DNA from: Flavobacterium xanthum
Lineage (GTDB): Bacteria > Bacteroidota > Bacteroidia > Flavobacteriales > Flavobacteriaceae
Length of the DNA: 64,000 bases
Direction: 5' to 3'
Assembly (NCBI RefSeq): GCF_900142695.1
Contig: NZ_FRBU01000004.1
Span: 62,001 to 126,000, forward strand
Shown in pieces: positions 1 through 8,660 of this stretch (position 1 is its first letter; each line of letters starts with the position of its first letter). The position numbers and the translations under genes were made by a program. The notes under the pieces were generated by a model. That model had not been told where the DNA came from and made no database searches. It worked only from the letters and a program-made list of their open reading frames with translations.

Positions 1-17
1 AAAGTTAATGAAATAGG

Positions 18-49
18 TTTCTAATGAAAGATAATTAACCCTATTTTTG
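18..49 (+). promoter_or_regulatory. Probable promoter of the metallo-hydrolase gene
   Basis: TATTTTTG at 42-49 matches the Bacteroidetes -7 element TAnnTTTG exactly. TTTC at 18-21 is one base off the -33 TTTG, with a 20-base spacer. Transcription would start near 55, about a dozen bases before the TTG start codon at 68. This is a motif match only. Confidence 0.5.
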
Positions 50-67
50 TAAATAAAATCAAGAAAG

Positions 68-832
68 TTGAAGGTATATTTTTTAGGAACTGGTACGTCA
101 CAAGGGATTCCTGTTATTGGGAGCAATCATCCTGTATGTAAAAGCACTGATAGTAAAGACAAAAGACTCCGTGTTTCTGTTTGGATTTCGTGGGGTAATT
201 ATTCTTATGTAATCGATTGCGGACCTGATTTTAGACAACAAATGCTTTCTTCACATTGCCAGAAGGTTGATGGGATTTTATTTACCCATGAACATTCAGA
301 TCACACGGCAGGAATTGATGATATACGGCCATTTAATTTTAAGCAAGGAGAAATACCAATTTATGCGCATCAAAGAGTCATTGATAATCTAAAAAGACGC
401 TTTGAGTATGTTTTTGAAACCGTGAATAAGTATCCTGGAGCACCGTCTATAGAAACCAATGAAGTGATTAACAATAAGCCCTTCTCCATTGGAAACAAAA
501 CAGCAATTCCCGTGAATGTAATGCATGGAAACCTTCAAGTTTTTGGTTACAGAATAGACGATTTTGCCTATTTAACAGATGTCAAAACAATTGAAGATAG
601 CGAAATTTTAAAGCTTAAAAATTTAAAAGTATTGGTTATAAATGCTTTACGAGAAGAACCACATGATACGCATTTCAATTTGAAAGAAGCATTAGATTTT
701 ATAACTTTGGTTCAGCCTGAAAAGGCCTATCTCACACACATAAGTCATATTATGGGATTTCATGAAGAGGTGCAAAAAAAACTTCCAAAAAATGTTTTCC
801 TAGCGTATGATAATTTAGAAATTACACTATAA
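68..832 (+). CDS. MBL-fold metallo-hydrolase (PhnP-like)
   Basis: This 254-residue protein has a metallo-beta-lactamase fold. The metal-binding motif HEHSDH is at residues 74-79, followed by downstream ligands in VMHGNL, YLTDVK and LTHISH. The N-terminus (MKVYFLGTGTSQGIPVIGSN) is typical of the PhnP-like phosphodiesterase subgroup, whose members cleave cyclic phosphates or nucleotides; the substrate here is unknown. The start codon is TTG. I chose it because the first strand of the fold begins immediately and no ATG precedes it in frame. The next gene starts 11 bases downstream, so the two are probably co-transcribed. Confidence 0.88.
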   Translation: MKVYFLGTGTSQGIPVIGSNHPVCKSTDSKDKRLRVSVWISWGNYSYVIDCGPDFRQQMLSSHCQKVDGILFTHEHSDHTAGIDDIRPFNFKQGEIPIYAHQRVIDNLKRRFEYVFETVNKYPGAPSIETNEVINNKPFSIGNKTAIPVNVMHGNLQVFGYRIDDFAYLTDVKTIEDSEILKLKNLKVLVINALREEPHDTHFNLKEALDFITLVQPEKAYLTHISHIMGFHEEVQKKLPKNVFLAYDNLEITL

Positions 833-843
833 TACCAATCCAA

Positions 844-1350
844 ATGAAAAAATCATTATTTCTCTATTTATCTATTCTTGCTGTACTTTTTGCTGTGTTT
901 ACTTATTCTTTCTTGGATAGCGAGGTCAAATTTGAACAAGAAAGGTACAAAAAAATAACTACTAAGCTGCGGGACAGTATCAATTTGTTAACTACTAAAT
1001 TAGCTGATGCCAACTATTTTTCTTTGGAAAAAAATGAAAATGCTCAAAATTATTTTGATTCGGGAAGTGCAGAAAAGATGATTCAATACGAGAAATTAAT
1101 TCCTGTTGTTACTGAAAAATTATTGGATTTAAACGCTAACCCAAAAGGAAATCCTTACACAGGACAAGATCAAATAGGTGCGAATAAATTTATCATCAAT
1201 AAAGTAAAAGTCTTGAATCACCGATGGATTATCGCAGATTTTAGTGATGGGGATATTTGGGGGGAAGTTTTATTGAAGTACTTTGTCAATGAAGATGAAA
1301 GTATTTCTTTTGAAGTAAATCAGTCTTTGTTATACCAGAAACAAAAATAG
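844..1350 (+). CDS. Membrane-anchored hypothetical protein
   Basis: The protein has 168 residues. An uncleaved signal anchor spans about residues 4-24, followed by a charged helical stretch (about 30-60) that may be coiled coil. A soluble domain of roughly 100 residues, predicted to be periplasmic, contains a hydrophobic strand around WIIADFSDGDIWGEVLLKYF. I recognise no catalytic motif. It lies 11 bases after the metallo-hydrolase and ends before a strong hairpin, so the pair probably forms a two-gene operon. Confidence 0.7.
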   Translation: MKKSLFLYLSILAVLFAVFTYSFLDSEVKFEQERYKKITTKLRDSINLLTTKLADANYFSLEKNENAQNYFDSGSAEKMIQYEKLIPVVTEKLLDLNANPKGNPYTGQDQIGANKFIINKVKVLNHRWIIADFSDGDIWGEVLLKYFVNEDESISFEVNQSLLYQKQK

Positions 1351-1450
1351 CCAATAGATTAAACGGAGAAAAATCCTTTACTTAAGATATTCGACCTGCG
1401 ATTATCTCCTTTCTGAGGATTTGTATCAGGTTTTATTTGGGCATTTTAAA

Positions 1451-1492
1451 TTTCAATCGCAGATAGTTCACTTAGTGAAACTGCGATTGAAA
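1451..1492. terminator. Hairpin terminator between convergent genes
   Basis: TTTCAATCGCAG (1451-1462) pairs exactly with CTGCGATTGAAA (1481-1492), and the inner bases AGTTCAC/GTGAAACT extend the stem. It lies between two convergent genes and could stop transcription from both sides. Confidence 0.7.
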
Positions 1493-1497
1493 ATTAT

Positions 1498-2148
1498 TTA
1501 TTTATGGTCCACAAGCCAACTTTTGAAATCATAAAAATTTTGCGGTGCCACTCCATGGCCTATTGGATACTCCTTGTACGTTATGTCAATTCCTAAATTT
1601 TCTAATATTGCAGGTGTTTTCCTAGCCCATGCTACAGGGATAACTTGGTCTGAAGTACCGTGCGAAGCAAATATTTTTAAATTGTTAAAAGTATTTTTAA
1701 GGTAATCATCGTTAACAATTTCTAAATTCAAATAGCCACTCATAGCCACTACTTTTTGGACCTTTTCTGGATAGGAGAGCGCCACAGCATAACTTAAAAT
1801 CGATCCTTGACTAAAGCCAACTAAAGTTACTTTTTCAGGATCAATTGGATAGGTTTGAATCAATTCGTCAATAAATCCTGCAATTAAATCTCTGGAAACT
1901 TTAGCTTGATCGTGGTCGGAAAACTTATTTTGGTCTGCATCAAAATTGATTGCGTACCAAGCATAGCTGCCATATTGCATGTCGTACGGTGCACGGGCTG
2001 AAATTATATAATATTCATCAGGAAGCTCAGTTGAAAATGAAAATAAATCAGCTTCGTTGCTGCCGTATCCATGAAGTAGAAGCAAAAGTGGGTTTTTATC
2101 TAATTTTACTTTGGGCTCGCGTATTTTATATTCTAAAGATAAATTCAT
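1498..2148 (-). CDS. Alpha/beta hydrolase, phospholipase/carboxylesterase type
   Basis: A cytoplasmic serine hydrolase of 216 residues, a normal length for the carboxylesterase / acyl-protein thioesterase-like family. The oxyanion region is LLLHGYGSNEAD. The nucleophile elbow GFSQGS places Ser113, and Asp167 (SDQVIP) and His198 (GHGVAP) complete the triad. The probable substrates are short acyl esters, but this cannot be narrowed from sequence. There is no signal peptide. It lies 73 bases after the DUF4870-like gene on the same strand and may be the last gene of that operon or be transcribed alone. Confidence 0.88.
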   Translation of the reverse strand: MNLSLEYKIREPKVKLDKNPLLLLLHGYGSNEADLFSFSTELPDEYYIISARAPYDMQYGSYAWYAINFDADQNKFSDHDQAKVSRDLIAGFIDELIQTYPIDPEKVTLVGFSQGSILSYAVALSYPEKVQKVVAMSGYLNLEIVNDDYLKNTFNNLKIFASHGTSDQVIPVAWARKTPAILENLGIDITYKEYPIGHGVAPQNFYDFKSWLVDHK

Positions 2149-2221
2149 TTTTATTTATTGTTTTAAGAATCTTTATCATAGTTTGAAAAAGTGATAAGGA
2201 TATAGCACTTTGAAATTAAAT

Positions 2222-2560
2222 TTAGGATATGTTGGATAACCATTTTTGAAAATAAGCTCCTAGTAAGGGAACAGGCTTTGTTTCGCCTTTTATGGCGCTG
2301 GTAATGCCATAAGACCATAGAACTAGTACAAAAATCCACATGGGTGCTGAAATCAGTAAACTGTCAAAATTACTGATGATAAGGCCTAGTGATATAAATG
2401 TTAAGGTGAGTCCGAGTCCTTGTCTAATGTGGAAGGAAGCAAATGCATTTTTATCTTCTGAGTTCATGGACATGGCTATAAAAACGCCAATTCCTAAAAT
2501 ATAACTCGTTATAGCAGCTGTTTTTCCTGATTCAGAGGTGTTGTTATTATTATTGTTCAT
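2222..2560 (-). CDS. Small membrane protein, DUF4870/Tic20-like
   Basis: The protein has 112 residues. A polar Asn-rich N-terminus (MNNNNNNTSESG) is followed by three hydrophobic segments at about 15-32, 47-65 and 70-88. The motif FHIRQGLGLTL resembles the F-x-R-Q-x-L signature of DUF4870/Tic20-like small membrane proteins. The function is unknown. The gene starts four bases after the dihydroorotase-like gene and is certainly in its operon. Confidence 0.75.
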   Translation of the reverse strand: MNNNNNNTSESGKTAAITSYILGIGVFIAMSMNSEDKNAFASFHIRQGLGLTLTFISLGLIISNFDSLLISAPMWIFVLVLWSYGITSAIKGETKPVPLLGAYFQKWLSNIS

Positions 2561-2564
2561 TTTT

Positions 2565-3818
2565 CTATGCTAAAATTAATTTTGCTTGATTCACAATCCC
2601 ATATACTTTTCCTTTTATTTCTATTCCTAAAAATGCAGAATTTTTAGATTTTGAAAGGATTGCTGTTTTTGTAAAAATAGTTTTTGGTTCTGGATTAAAT
2701 AAGGTCATGTTTGCTTTTGAACCTTCATCTATAGTTTGCATTTCAATGCCAAATGATGTTTTCCCGGCGGTCAATTTCTCAATTACAATTTCTAATGGCA
2801 AGACAGTCATCAACGCACCAAAAGCGCTTTCTAGTCCTATTGTTCCATTTTTGGCTCCATCAAATTCCATTTTTTTATGCTCAATATCCATTGGGTTATG
2901 ATCGGAGGTAATCATGTCAATCGTTCCATCTTTTATTGCTTTCAGTAATGCTTTTCTATCCGTTTCAGTTCTAAGCGGCGGTGAAACTTTATATCTGGTA
3001 TCAAAACCTTCTAATTTTTCATCTGTTAAAACTAAATGATGCACGGCAACACTGCACGTTACCTGCAGACCATTGGCTTTTGCATCTTTGATTAATTGAG
3101 CGGATTTTTTAGTAGAAATCGTAGGTATATGTAATTTCCCACCGGTGTATTCTAAAAGGAATAAATTTCTTGCAATTTGTAATTCTTCGGCAAGGTTGGG
3201 AATTCCTTTTAATCCTAATCGAGTAGAAACAATACCTTCATTTGCCACTCCATTTCCTTTTATATTTTCGTCTTGGGAAAAAGCCACAATTAATCCATCA
3301 AAATCCTGAACGTATTGCAATGCAATTTTCAGCAAATTAGCATTGTCAAGACTTTTATTATAATCTCCAAAAGCAATGGCACCTGCTTTTTTCATATCGT
3401 ATAATTCAGCCATGTCTTTTCCGGCACTTTCTTTGCTTAAAGCACCAATAGGATAAAGTTGTGTTGCACATCCTAATGCTTTATTTAACACAAAATTTAC
3501 TTGGGACTGATTGTCAATAATAGGGAAGGAGTTTGGTTGTAACGCTATTGCTGTAAAACCACTTTTAGCTGCCACGGTAAGTCCATTTGCTATCGTTTCT
3601 CGGTCTTCAAAACCGGGTTCCCCTAGGCAAACACTAGAATCAAACCAACCTTGAGAAACATGCAAATTATCAAGTTTTATCTCTTCGGCATTTTCAGAAT
3701 TTGAAAGCGAAGTTCCTATTTTTTTTATAAGACCATCAACAATTAAAATATCTACAGTCTTATTGTGAAAAGGACTTTTTGAATCGATAATTTTGGCGCT
3801 TCTGATGATAAATTTCAT
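2565..3818 (-). CDS. Dihydroorotase-like protein lacking the zinc HxH motif
   Basis: The 417-residue amidohydrolase-fold protein is clearly related to type I dihydroorotase: the downstream VHHLVLTDE, VSPPLRTETDR and DGTIDMITSDHNP segments are retained. The essential metal-binding stretch that reads DxHxHxRxPG in active enzymes reads DSSVCLGEPG here (residues 60-69). Both histidines (now Ser62 and Cys64) and the substrate arginine (now Gly66) are gone. It is therefore probably not an active dihydroorotase. Inactive PyrC homologues that support aspartate carbamoyltransferase are known in other bacteria, and this may be comparable. Databases would probably label it pyrC. It lies 31 bases downstream of the BatA-like gene and 4 bases upstream of the DUF4870-like gene. 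Confidence 0.85.
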   Translation of the reverse strand: MKFIIRSAKIIDSKSPFHNKTVDILIVDGLIKKIGTSLSNSENAEEIKLDNLHVSQGWFDSSVCLGEPGFEDRETIANGLTVAAKSGFTAIALQPNSFPIIDNQSQVNFVLNKALGCATQLYPIGALSKESAGKDMAELYDMKKAGAIAFGDYNKSLDNANLLKIALQYVQDFDGLIVAFSQDENIKGNGVANEGIVSTRLGLKGIPNLAEELQIARNLFLLEYTGGKLHIPTISTKKSAQLIKDAKANGLQVTCSVAVHHLVLTDEKLEGFDTRYKVSPPLRTETDRKALLKAIKDGTIDMITSDHNPMDIEHKKMEFDGAKNGTIGLESAFGALMTVLPLEIVIEKLTAGKTSFGIEMQTIDEGSKANMTLFNPEPKTIFTKTAILSKSKNSAFLGIEIKGKVYGIVNQAKLILA

Positions 3819-3849
3819 AGATTTATTTTAATTATTTGAACTTCGTTAA

Positions 3850-5778
3850 CTATTTTACGAATCTTATAATTGCCATTTCTGCAATGAGAAATAACAGTGC
3901 AAAGATAACAAACCATTTCCAGATTTGATTATCCGTTCGATCAGATTGTAGTGTATCAAAAAACGATTGTATGGATTCCGTTGTTTTAAAGTCGGAGAAA
4001 TTGCTTTGATTGGCTGAAGCCAAATCACTTTCGGTTCTGCCATAATTAAAACTTATGTTTTCAATCCATTCTTTTTTACGGAGGATTTTAAAATTACCCG
4101 CCTGTTTAGGAAAATCATTGAAAGTCATTTTGACTTTGTTAGTCAGGATCTGTTGCAGAGGAATAAATTCTTCATCGGAACCTTGTACCGTCAAAATTGC
4201 GTCTTTATCCAAGGATACTTCAGTCCAATGGGGGGTATTATTTCCTATAATCAAAGCATCAATACCATTATTTGGATTGTACATTGCCATTTTATAAAAA
4301 GTAGGGACAATAAGCGGAGATTGTTGAAAATTTGAGTTCTCAAGAGAAATCGGAGCTGCAAAGACGGCTACTTTACCGCTTGGATTGTTGGTTGAAGTCA
4401 AAAAAATGCTTTGATCTTCATAGGATAAAACAGCTGGATTTGAACTCGTTAAAGAAAACGATTTTTTTGTTTTAGGATATTGAAAATTTATCACTTTTTT
4501 CTCGAAAACACTATTGTAAATGGGATGATTGAAGTTGATTTTTGTAATTTGTTTTTCGTTATTCTCTAGCGTATTAAATTTCAGGGATCCAAAATTGGAT
4601 ACAAAAGAATTCAAATTTGTGATGGAACCTTCTGCCGATGGAATCAGAATTAAATTCCCGCCTTTTTGTACAAAAGATTTTAAAGTGGTTGTTAAAGCTT
4701 GGGGGATTTCATCTAATTCATTTAATACAATAGCATCTTGATCCTCTAGTTTATTATAATCCAAGGCACTTAAAGTAGAGGTGTTGAAATTGAATTCTTC
4801 TGCGGTATAAATCCGAGATAGGAAATTGTTTTTCGCCGGTTCACCAATGCTGATAACATTTGTTTTTTTTATTTTTGATATACTAAAATAATAGGTGTTA
4901 TCATAAGTTAAGCCATTGTCAATAATTGAAACATAGCCATGAAAAGCTTGTTTTGGAATGGTGAAATTAATACGTTTTTTGGATGTTTCTAGTGGTACTG
5001 TCGTTTTTGCAATAAGCGTATTATTGTTGTATAACGAAACTGGAATGGGATCGAAATCCTCTCCATATCCGCTTAGTTGGATACTTATCTCATAAAAATC
5101 ATTAAGTGTTTTATCGATGAAAACGCTGTCAATGGAAACGTTATTTTTTTGTTCTGCCTTTGGGATGATAAAAATAGGGTCATCTTTTAACGCGACATTT
5201 TTCAATTGTTTTTGATCAAGGCCAATTCCGTCGGTAATGATTATGATATCCTTTTTATAAGCGCTTTTATGGGCTTTTAATTGGGCTAGGATATTGTCCA
5301 ATTGGAAAGGAGAGGCGCTGTGTTTTAGATTTTGTAAAGTAGCTCGAATCGACTTAATATCCGTATTCCAATAATTTTCTTCATTAGTAAGCAAAGAGAA
5401 ATTTTTGTTTTTAGGGGTTTCTTCCAGCAAATCTTGGACCGCTCGTTTTAGTAGCTCCCCTTTTTTACCTTTGGCTTGCATGCTAAAGGAATTATCCAAA
5501 ATAATATACAATTCATTGTTGGCATTTTTATTGTCTTTGGATTCAAAAAAAGGTTGTGTAAAAGCAATGATAACAAAAAATAGCAACAATAGACGGCACG
5601 CAAGAAGCAACCATTTCTTAATTTTAGAGCTTTTTCTAGTTTGAATAGAAAGTGCTTTTAAGAAGCGAACATTGGTAAAATATTCTTTTTTGAAACGACG
5701 TAATTGAAACAAATGAACCACTATTGGTATGATCAACGCGAACAGAAAATATAGATTTTCGGGATGTTTAAAATGCAT
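3850..5778 (-). CDS. BatA-like VWA-domain membrane protein
   Basis: A protein of 642 residues. The N-terminal BatA module (about 1-75) has two membrane helices and the typical LFQLRRFKK segment after the first. A von Willebrand A-like domain follows, with a MIDAS-type DNSFS at residues 95-99. A long periplasmic region with beta-rich and glutamine-amidotransferase-like parts leads to a final membrane helix at the extreme C-terminus. Such proteins are widespread in Bacteroidetes, often annotated as aerotolerance-related, but their role is not settled. It is the first gene of an operon with the dihydroorotase-like and DUF4870-like genes. A perfect -7 element lies upstream at 5841-5848 (minus strand) without a convincing -33 partner. 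Confidence 0.85.
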   Translation of the reverse strand: MHFKHPENLYFLFALIIPIVVHLFQLRRFKKEYFTNVRFLKALSIQTRKSSKIKKWLLLACRLLLLFFVIIAFTQPFFESKDNKNANNELYIILDNSFSMQAKGKKGELLKRAVQDLLEETPKNKNFSLLTNEENYWNTDIKSIRATLQNLKHSASPFQLDNILAQLKAHKSAYKKDIIIITDGIGLDQKQLKNVALKDDPIFIIPKAEQKNNVSIDSVFIDKTLNDFYEISIQLSGYGEDFDPIPVSLYNNNTLIAKTTVPLETSKKRINFTIPKQAFHGYVSIIDNGLTYDNTYYFSISKIKKTNVISIGEPAKNNFLSRIYTAEEFNFNTSTLSALDYNKLEDQDAIVLNELDEIPQALTTTLKSFVQKGGNLILIPSAEGSITNLNSFVSNFGSLKFNTLENNEKQITKINFNHPIYNSVFEKKVINFQYPKTKKSFSLTSSNPAVLSYEDQSIFLTSTNNPSGKVAVFAAPISLENSNFQQSPLIVPTFYKMAMYNPNNGIDALIIGNNTPHWTEVSLDKDAILTVQGSDEEFIPLQQILTNKVKMTFNDFPKQAGNFKILRKKEWIENISFNYGRTESDLASANQSNFSDFKTTESIQSFFDTLQSDRTDNQIWKWFVIFALLFLIAEMAIIRFVK

Positions 5779-5960
5779 TCTGTGGTTAAGTTTACTTCAC
5801 TAGATTTTATCTTCAACGGTGTTCATTGAATTTTCTGAGTCAAAAATACAAATTTGTTGACAGTTTTAAGTGAAGATGTTATAATTTTTCAAAGGAAGAA
5901 ACAATTGACAATCATTATGAATTTAATATGTATTTTAGCTTTTAAATAAAATTTACAAAC

Positions 5961-7073
5961 ATGAGAAATTCGTTTGCTGTAGTTCTTTTAATTTTAATTT
6001 TTTCGAGTGTTCAAGCACAAAAAAATAAATTGAATTTACTGGTAGGGACCTATACCCAAAGTTGTGATAGTAAAGGAATTTATGTGTATGAATTTGATTC
6101 AAGAATAGGTGATTTCAGTTTTAAAAATGCTACTGAAAAGGTGATAAATCCAAGTTATTTGTCGGTTTCAAAAGATAATAATTTTGTGTATTCCGTAAAT
6201 GAATTTGGAGCTGAAAGTGCAGTAAGCTCTTTTCGATATAATTCAACAAGCGGAAAATTAGCATTAATCAACAAGCAAAGTTCAAAGGGAGCTGATCCAT
6301 GTTACATTATCAATGATGAAAAAAATGTAATAGTTGCTACTTATTCTGGCGGGACTATTTCCGTTTTTGGTAAAAATAATGATGGAAGTCTTGCTGAGGC
6401 AAAGCAAGTAATCCAGCATTATGGAAAAGGAAGTAATACGCAAAGGCAAGAAGGTCCGCACGTACACATGGTTCATTTCACTCCAGATCAAAAGTTTGTT
6501 TTGTCTAATGATTTAGGGAATGACAAAGTGTATTCTTATGCCTATAATCCTAATGCTGAACAAACTGTTTTAGAACTGAAAGATAGTGTTTCAGTACAAT
6601 CGGGTAGTGGGCCTAGACATTTGACATTCAGTAAAAACGGAAAGTTTGTCTATTTATTACAGGAACTCAATGGTGCCTTAACGGTATTTAGTTATTTCAA
6701 TGGTATATTGACAAAGATTGATGAAACCACTATTTTAGCTAAAGATTTCAAAGGAACATTTAGTTCTGCGGATATTCATATTTCTCCGGATGGGAAGTTT
6801 TTATATGCTTCTAATCGTGGTGAAGCCAATGACATAACAATTTTTAAAATTCTTAAAAGCGGAAAATTACTACTGAAAGGTCAAACCAGCACGCTGGGAA
6901 AAGGACCCAGAAATTTTGCAATTGATCCAACTGGGAATTTTCTTTTGGTAGCACATCAATATACCAATGATATTGTAATTTTTAAAAGAAATAAAACTAC
7001 GGGAGCTCTAATGGATATTGGAAAAAAGATTGCTTTGTGTTCTCCGGTTTGCTTAGTTTTTACAAAGAATTAA
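5961..7073 (+). CDS. Secreted lactonase-family beta-propeller protein
   Basis: The mature protein follows a clear signal peptide (residues 1-19, ending VQAQ), so it acts in the periplasm or outside the cell. The remaining 350 residues show the repeats of a seven-bladed lactonase / 6-phosphogluconolactonase propeller, such as VGTYTQ, the PSYLSVSKDNNFVYSVNE blade, GPHVHMVHFTPDQKFV and GSGPRHLTFSKNGKFVYLLQEL. Because it is exported, cytoplasmic pentose-phosphate metabolism is an unlikely role; hydrolysis of an extracellular sugar lactone is an inference. It is monocistronic, with a strong terminator directly after it. Confidence 0.87.
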   Translation: MRNSFAVVLLILIFSSVQAQKNKLNLLVGTYTQSCDSKGIYVYEFDSRIGDFSFKNATEKVINPSYLSVSKDNNFVYSVNEFGAESAVSSFRYNSTSGKLALINKQSSKGADPCYIINDEKNVIVATYSGGTISVFGKNNDGSLAEAKQVIQHYGKGSNTQRQEGPHVHMVHFTPDQKFVLSNDLGNDKVYSYAYNPNAEQTVLELKDSVSVQSGSGPRHLTFSKNGKFVYLLQELNGALTVFSYFNGILTKIDETTILAKDFKGTFSSADIHISPDGKFLYASNRGEANDITIFKILKSGKLLLKGQTSTLGKGPRNFAIDPTGNFLLVAHQYTNDIVIFKRNKTTGALMDIGKKIALCSPVCLVFTKN

Positions 7074-7089
7074 AAACTATCAATTCAAG

Positions 7090-7132
7090 AAAAAAGGGTT
7101 GAAAAATGATTTCCATTTTTCAACCCTTTTTT
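7090..7132. terminator. Bidirectional intrinsic terminator
   Basis: GGGTTGAAAAATG and CATTTTTCAACCC pair perfectly over 13 bases with a five-base loop. A-runs precede and T-runs follow, so the hairpin can work on both strands. It separates the lactonase gene from the convergent helicase gene. Confidence 0.92.
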
Positions 7133-7208
7133 ACTATAGATTATTTTTTTTATTTTTTGTCCCCGATGGTCAGAAAGAAATCAGGATTAAGAAACGGAAT
7201 ACCGATCT

Positions 7209-8561
7209 CTATTTATTCTTGTCTTTTCTCTTTTTATCTCTTGTTTTTAGCATGTTTCTATTTACAGAACCGTGCGTTTTTTTCTTAGTTACCCCAGGTC
7301 CACCTAAGTTGACTTTCTTATTCTTTTTACTTTTCTCCTGAAAAGCACCGTCTCCGTCTAGTTTTTGTTTTTTCATCATAAACTTAATCGGTTGTCTGTC
7401 TTTTTCAGGTTCGATTAATTTCGAGGAAATTTCAACTGTGTCTGGAAAGGATTCGATGGCTAATTCCATATTCATCAGCACTTCGATTTCTACTTTATAT
7501 TCCTCTTCGCGAGGGGCAATCATGCTAATTGCGGTTCCTTTTGCATCGGCACGACCTGTTCTACCGATTCGGTGCATATACAATTCAGGTAATTCGGGCA
7601 TTTCGAAGTTCACAACATGGGTAATGTTAGAAATGTCCAGACCTCTTGCCATAATGTCCGTCGTAATTAGACCACGTAAATTTCCTTCTTGGAACGAAGC
7701 CATGGTACTCAAACGATAGTTTTGAGATTTATTGGAGTGGATTACTCCAAATTGATCCTCAAAATCTTCCTCGATGCGCTCATGAACCATATCTGAAATT
7801 TTCTTATTATTCACAAATACCAAAACACGACTCATGTCTTCGTTGTTTTGCAATAGGTGTTTTAGAAGATTTATTTTGGTATTAAAATTAGGAACTTGAT
7901 AGGCTGTTTGCTTAATATTCTCTAATGGTGTACCGGAGGCAGAAAGTGTAACTTCTTGAGGGTAATCAAAATAGTCATTCAAAATAGCATCTACTTCATC
8001 CGTCATCGTTGCTGAGAACAGAATATTTTGACGTTTTTTAGGCATCATGGCCAAAATTGATGTAAGCTGAGTACGGAAACCTAAATTTAGCATTTCGTCA
8101 AACTCATCAATTACTAGCTTTTGCATTTCTTCAAAACGAATCACATTATCTAATGTTAAATCCATGATTCTTCCTGGAGTACCTACAAGAATATCGCAAC
8201 CTTTGTAAACGGCAGTTTTTTGGGTGTTGATATTAACACCTCCAAAAATTCCAATCGTTCGAACCGACATGTATTTTGTCAATTTCTCCACTTCTTCCAC
8301 GACTTGAACTACAAGCTCCCGTGTAGGAACCAGAATCACTATTTTGGGAGTATGTCCTGGAGTAAATTTGTATAGTTTCAGCAAAGGCAAAAGGTAAGCA
8401 AATGTTTTACCAGTCCCTGTTTGAGCGATTCCCATCATATCTCTTCCTGACATAATCACAGAAAAAGTTTTTTCCTGAATAGGAGTAGGAGTTGTAAATC
8501 CTAGATCGTCTATCGCTTTTTGTACGGATTTAGGAAGATTGAATTGCTCAAAAGTAGTCAT
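7209..8561 (-). CDS. DEAD-box family RNA helicase
   Basis: This is a superfamily 2 RNA helicase of 450 residues. Visible motifs are the Q motif (TPTPIQ), Walker A AQTGTGKT (46-53), PTREL, TPGR, motif III SAT, and motif VI HRIGRTGR. Motif II reads DEFD (151-154) instead of DEAD; the metal-binding acidic residues are kept, so activity is expected. The C-terminal tail (about 390-450) is rich in Lys and probably binds RNA without sequence specificity. The likely role is RNA unwinding in ribosome assembly or decay. The gene stands alone, with its own promoter just upstream of the ATG. Confidence 0.92.
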   Translation of the reverse strand: MTTFEQFNLPKSVQKAIDDLGFTTPTPIQEKTFSVIMSGRDMMGIAQTGTGKTFAYLLPLLKLYKFTPGHTPKIVILVPTRELVVQVVEEVEKLTKYMSVRTIGIFGGVNINTQKTAVYKGCDILVGTPGRIMDLTLDNVIRFEEMQKLVIDEFDEMLNLGFRTQLTSILAMMPKKRQNILFSATMTDEVDAILNDYFDYPQEVTLSASGTPLENIKQTAYQVPNFNTKINLLKHLLQNNEDMSRVLVFVNNKKISDMVHERIEEDFEDQFGVIHSNKSQNYRLSTMASFQEGNLRGLITTDIMARGLDISNITHVVNFEMPELPELYMHRIGRTGRADAKGTAISMIAPREEEYKVEIEVLMNMELAIESFPDTVEISSKLIEPEKDRQPIKFMMKKQKLDGDGAFQEKSKKNKKVNLGGPGVTKKKTHGSVNRNMLKTRDKKRKDKNK

Positions 8562-8577
8562 TTGCTTAAATTTTTTG

Positions 8578-8609
8578 CAAAGATAGTCTTTTTGAAAGTA
8601 ATGAGGAAA
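8578..8609 (-). promoter_or_regulatory. Probable promoter of the DEAD-box helicase gene
   Basis: On the minus strand TATCTTTG (8585-8578) matches the -7 consensus exactly. TTTC (8609-8606) lies 20 bases upstream, one base off the -33 TTTG. The predicted leader is only about ten bases. Confidence 0.55.
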
Positions 8610-8660
8610 ATCAAGTGGATTCTAACCATTTTTGATTCTATTTTCAACTTTTTTAGGAAG

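Noticed and set aside
7099..7341. 80-codon plus-strand frame after the lactonase gene
   Set aside because: It reads through the terminator hairpin and the antisense of the helicase Lys-rich tail; the hydrophobicity is an artefact of that.
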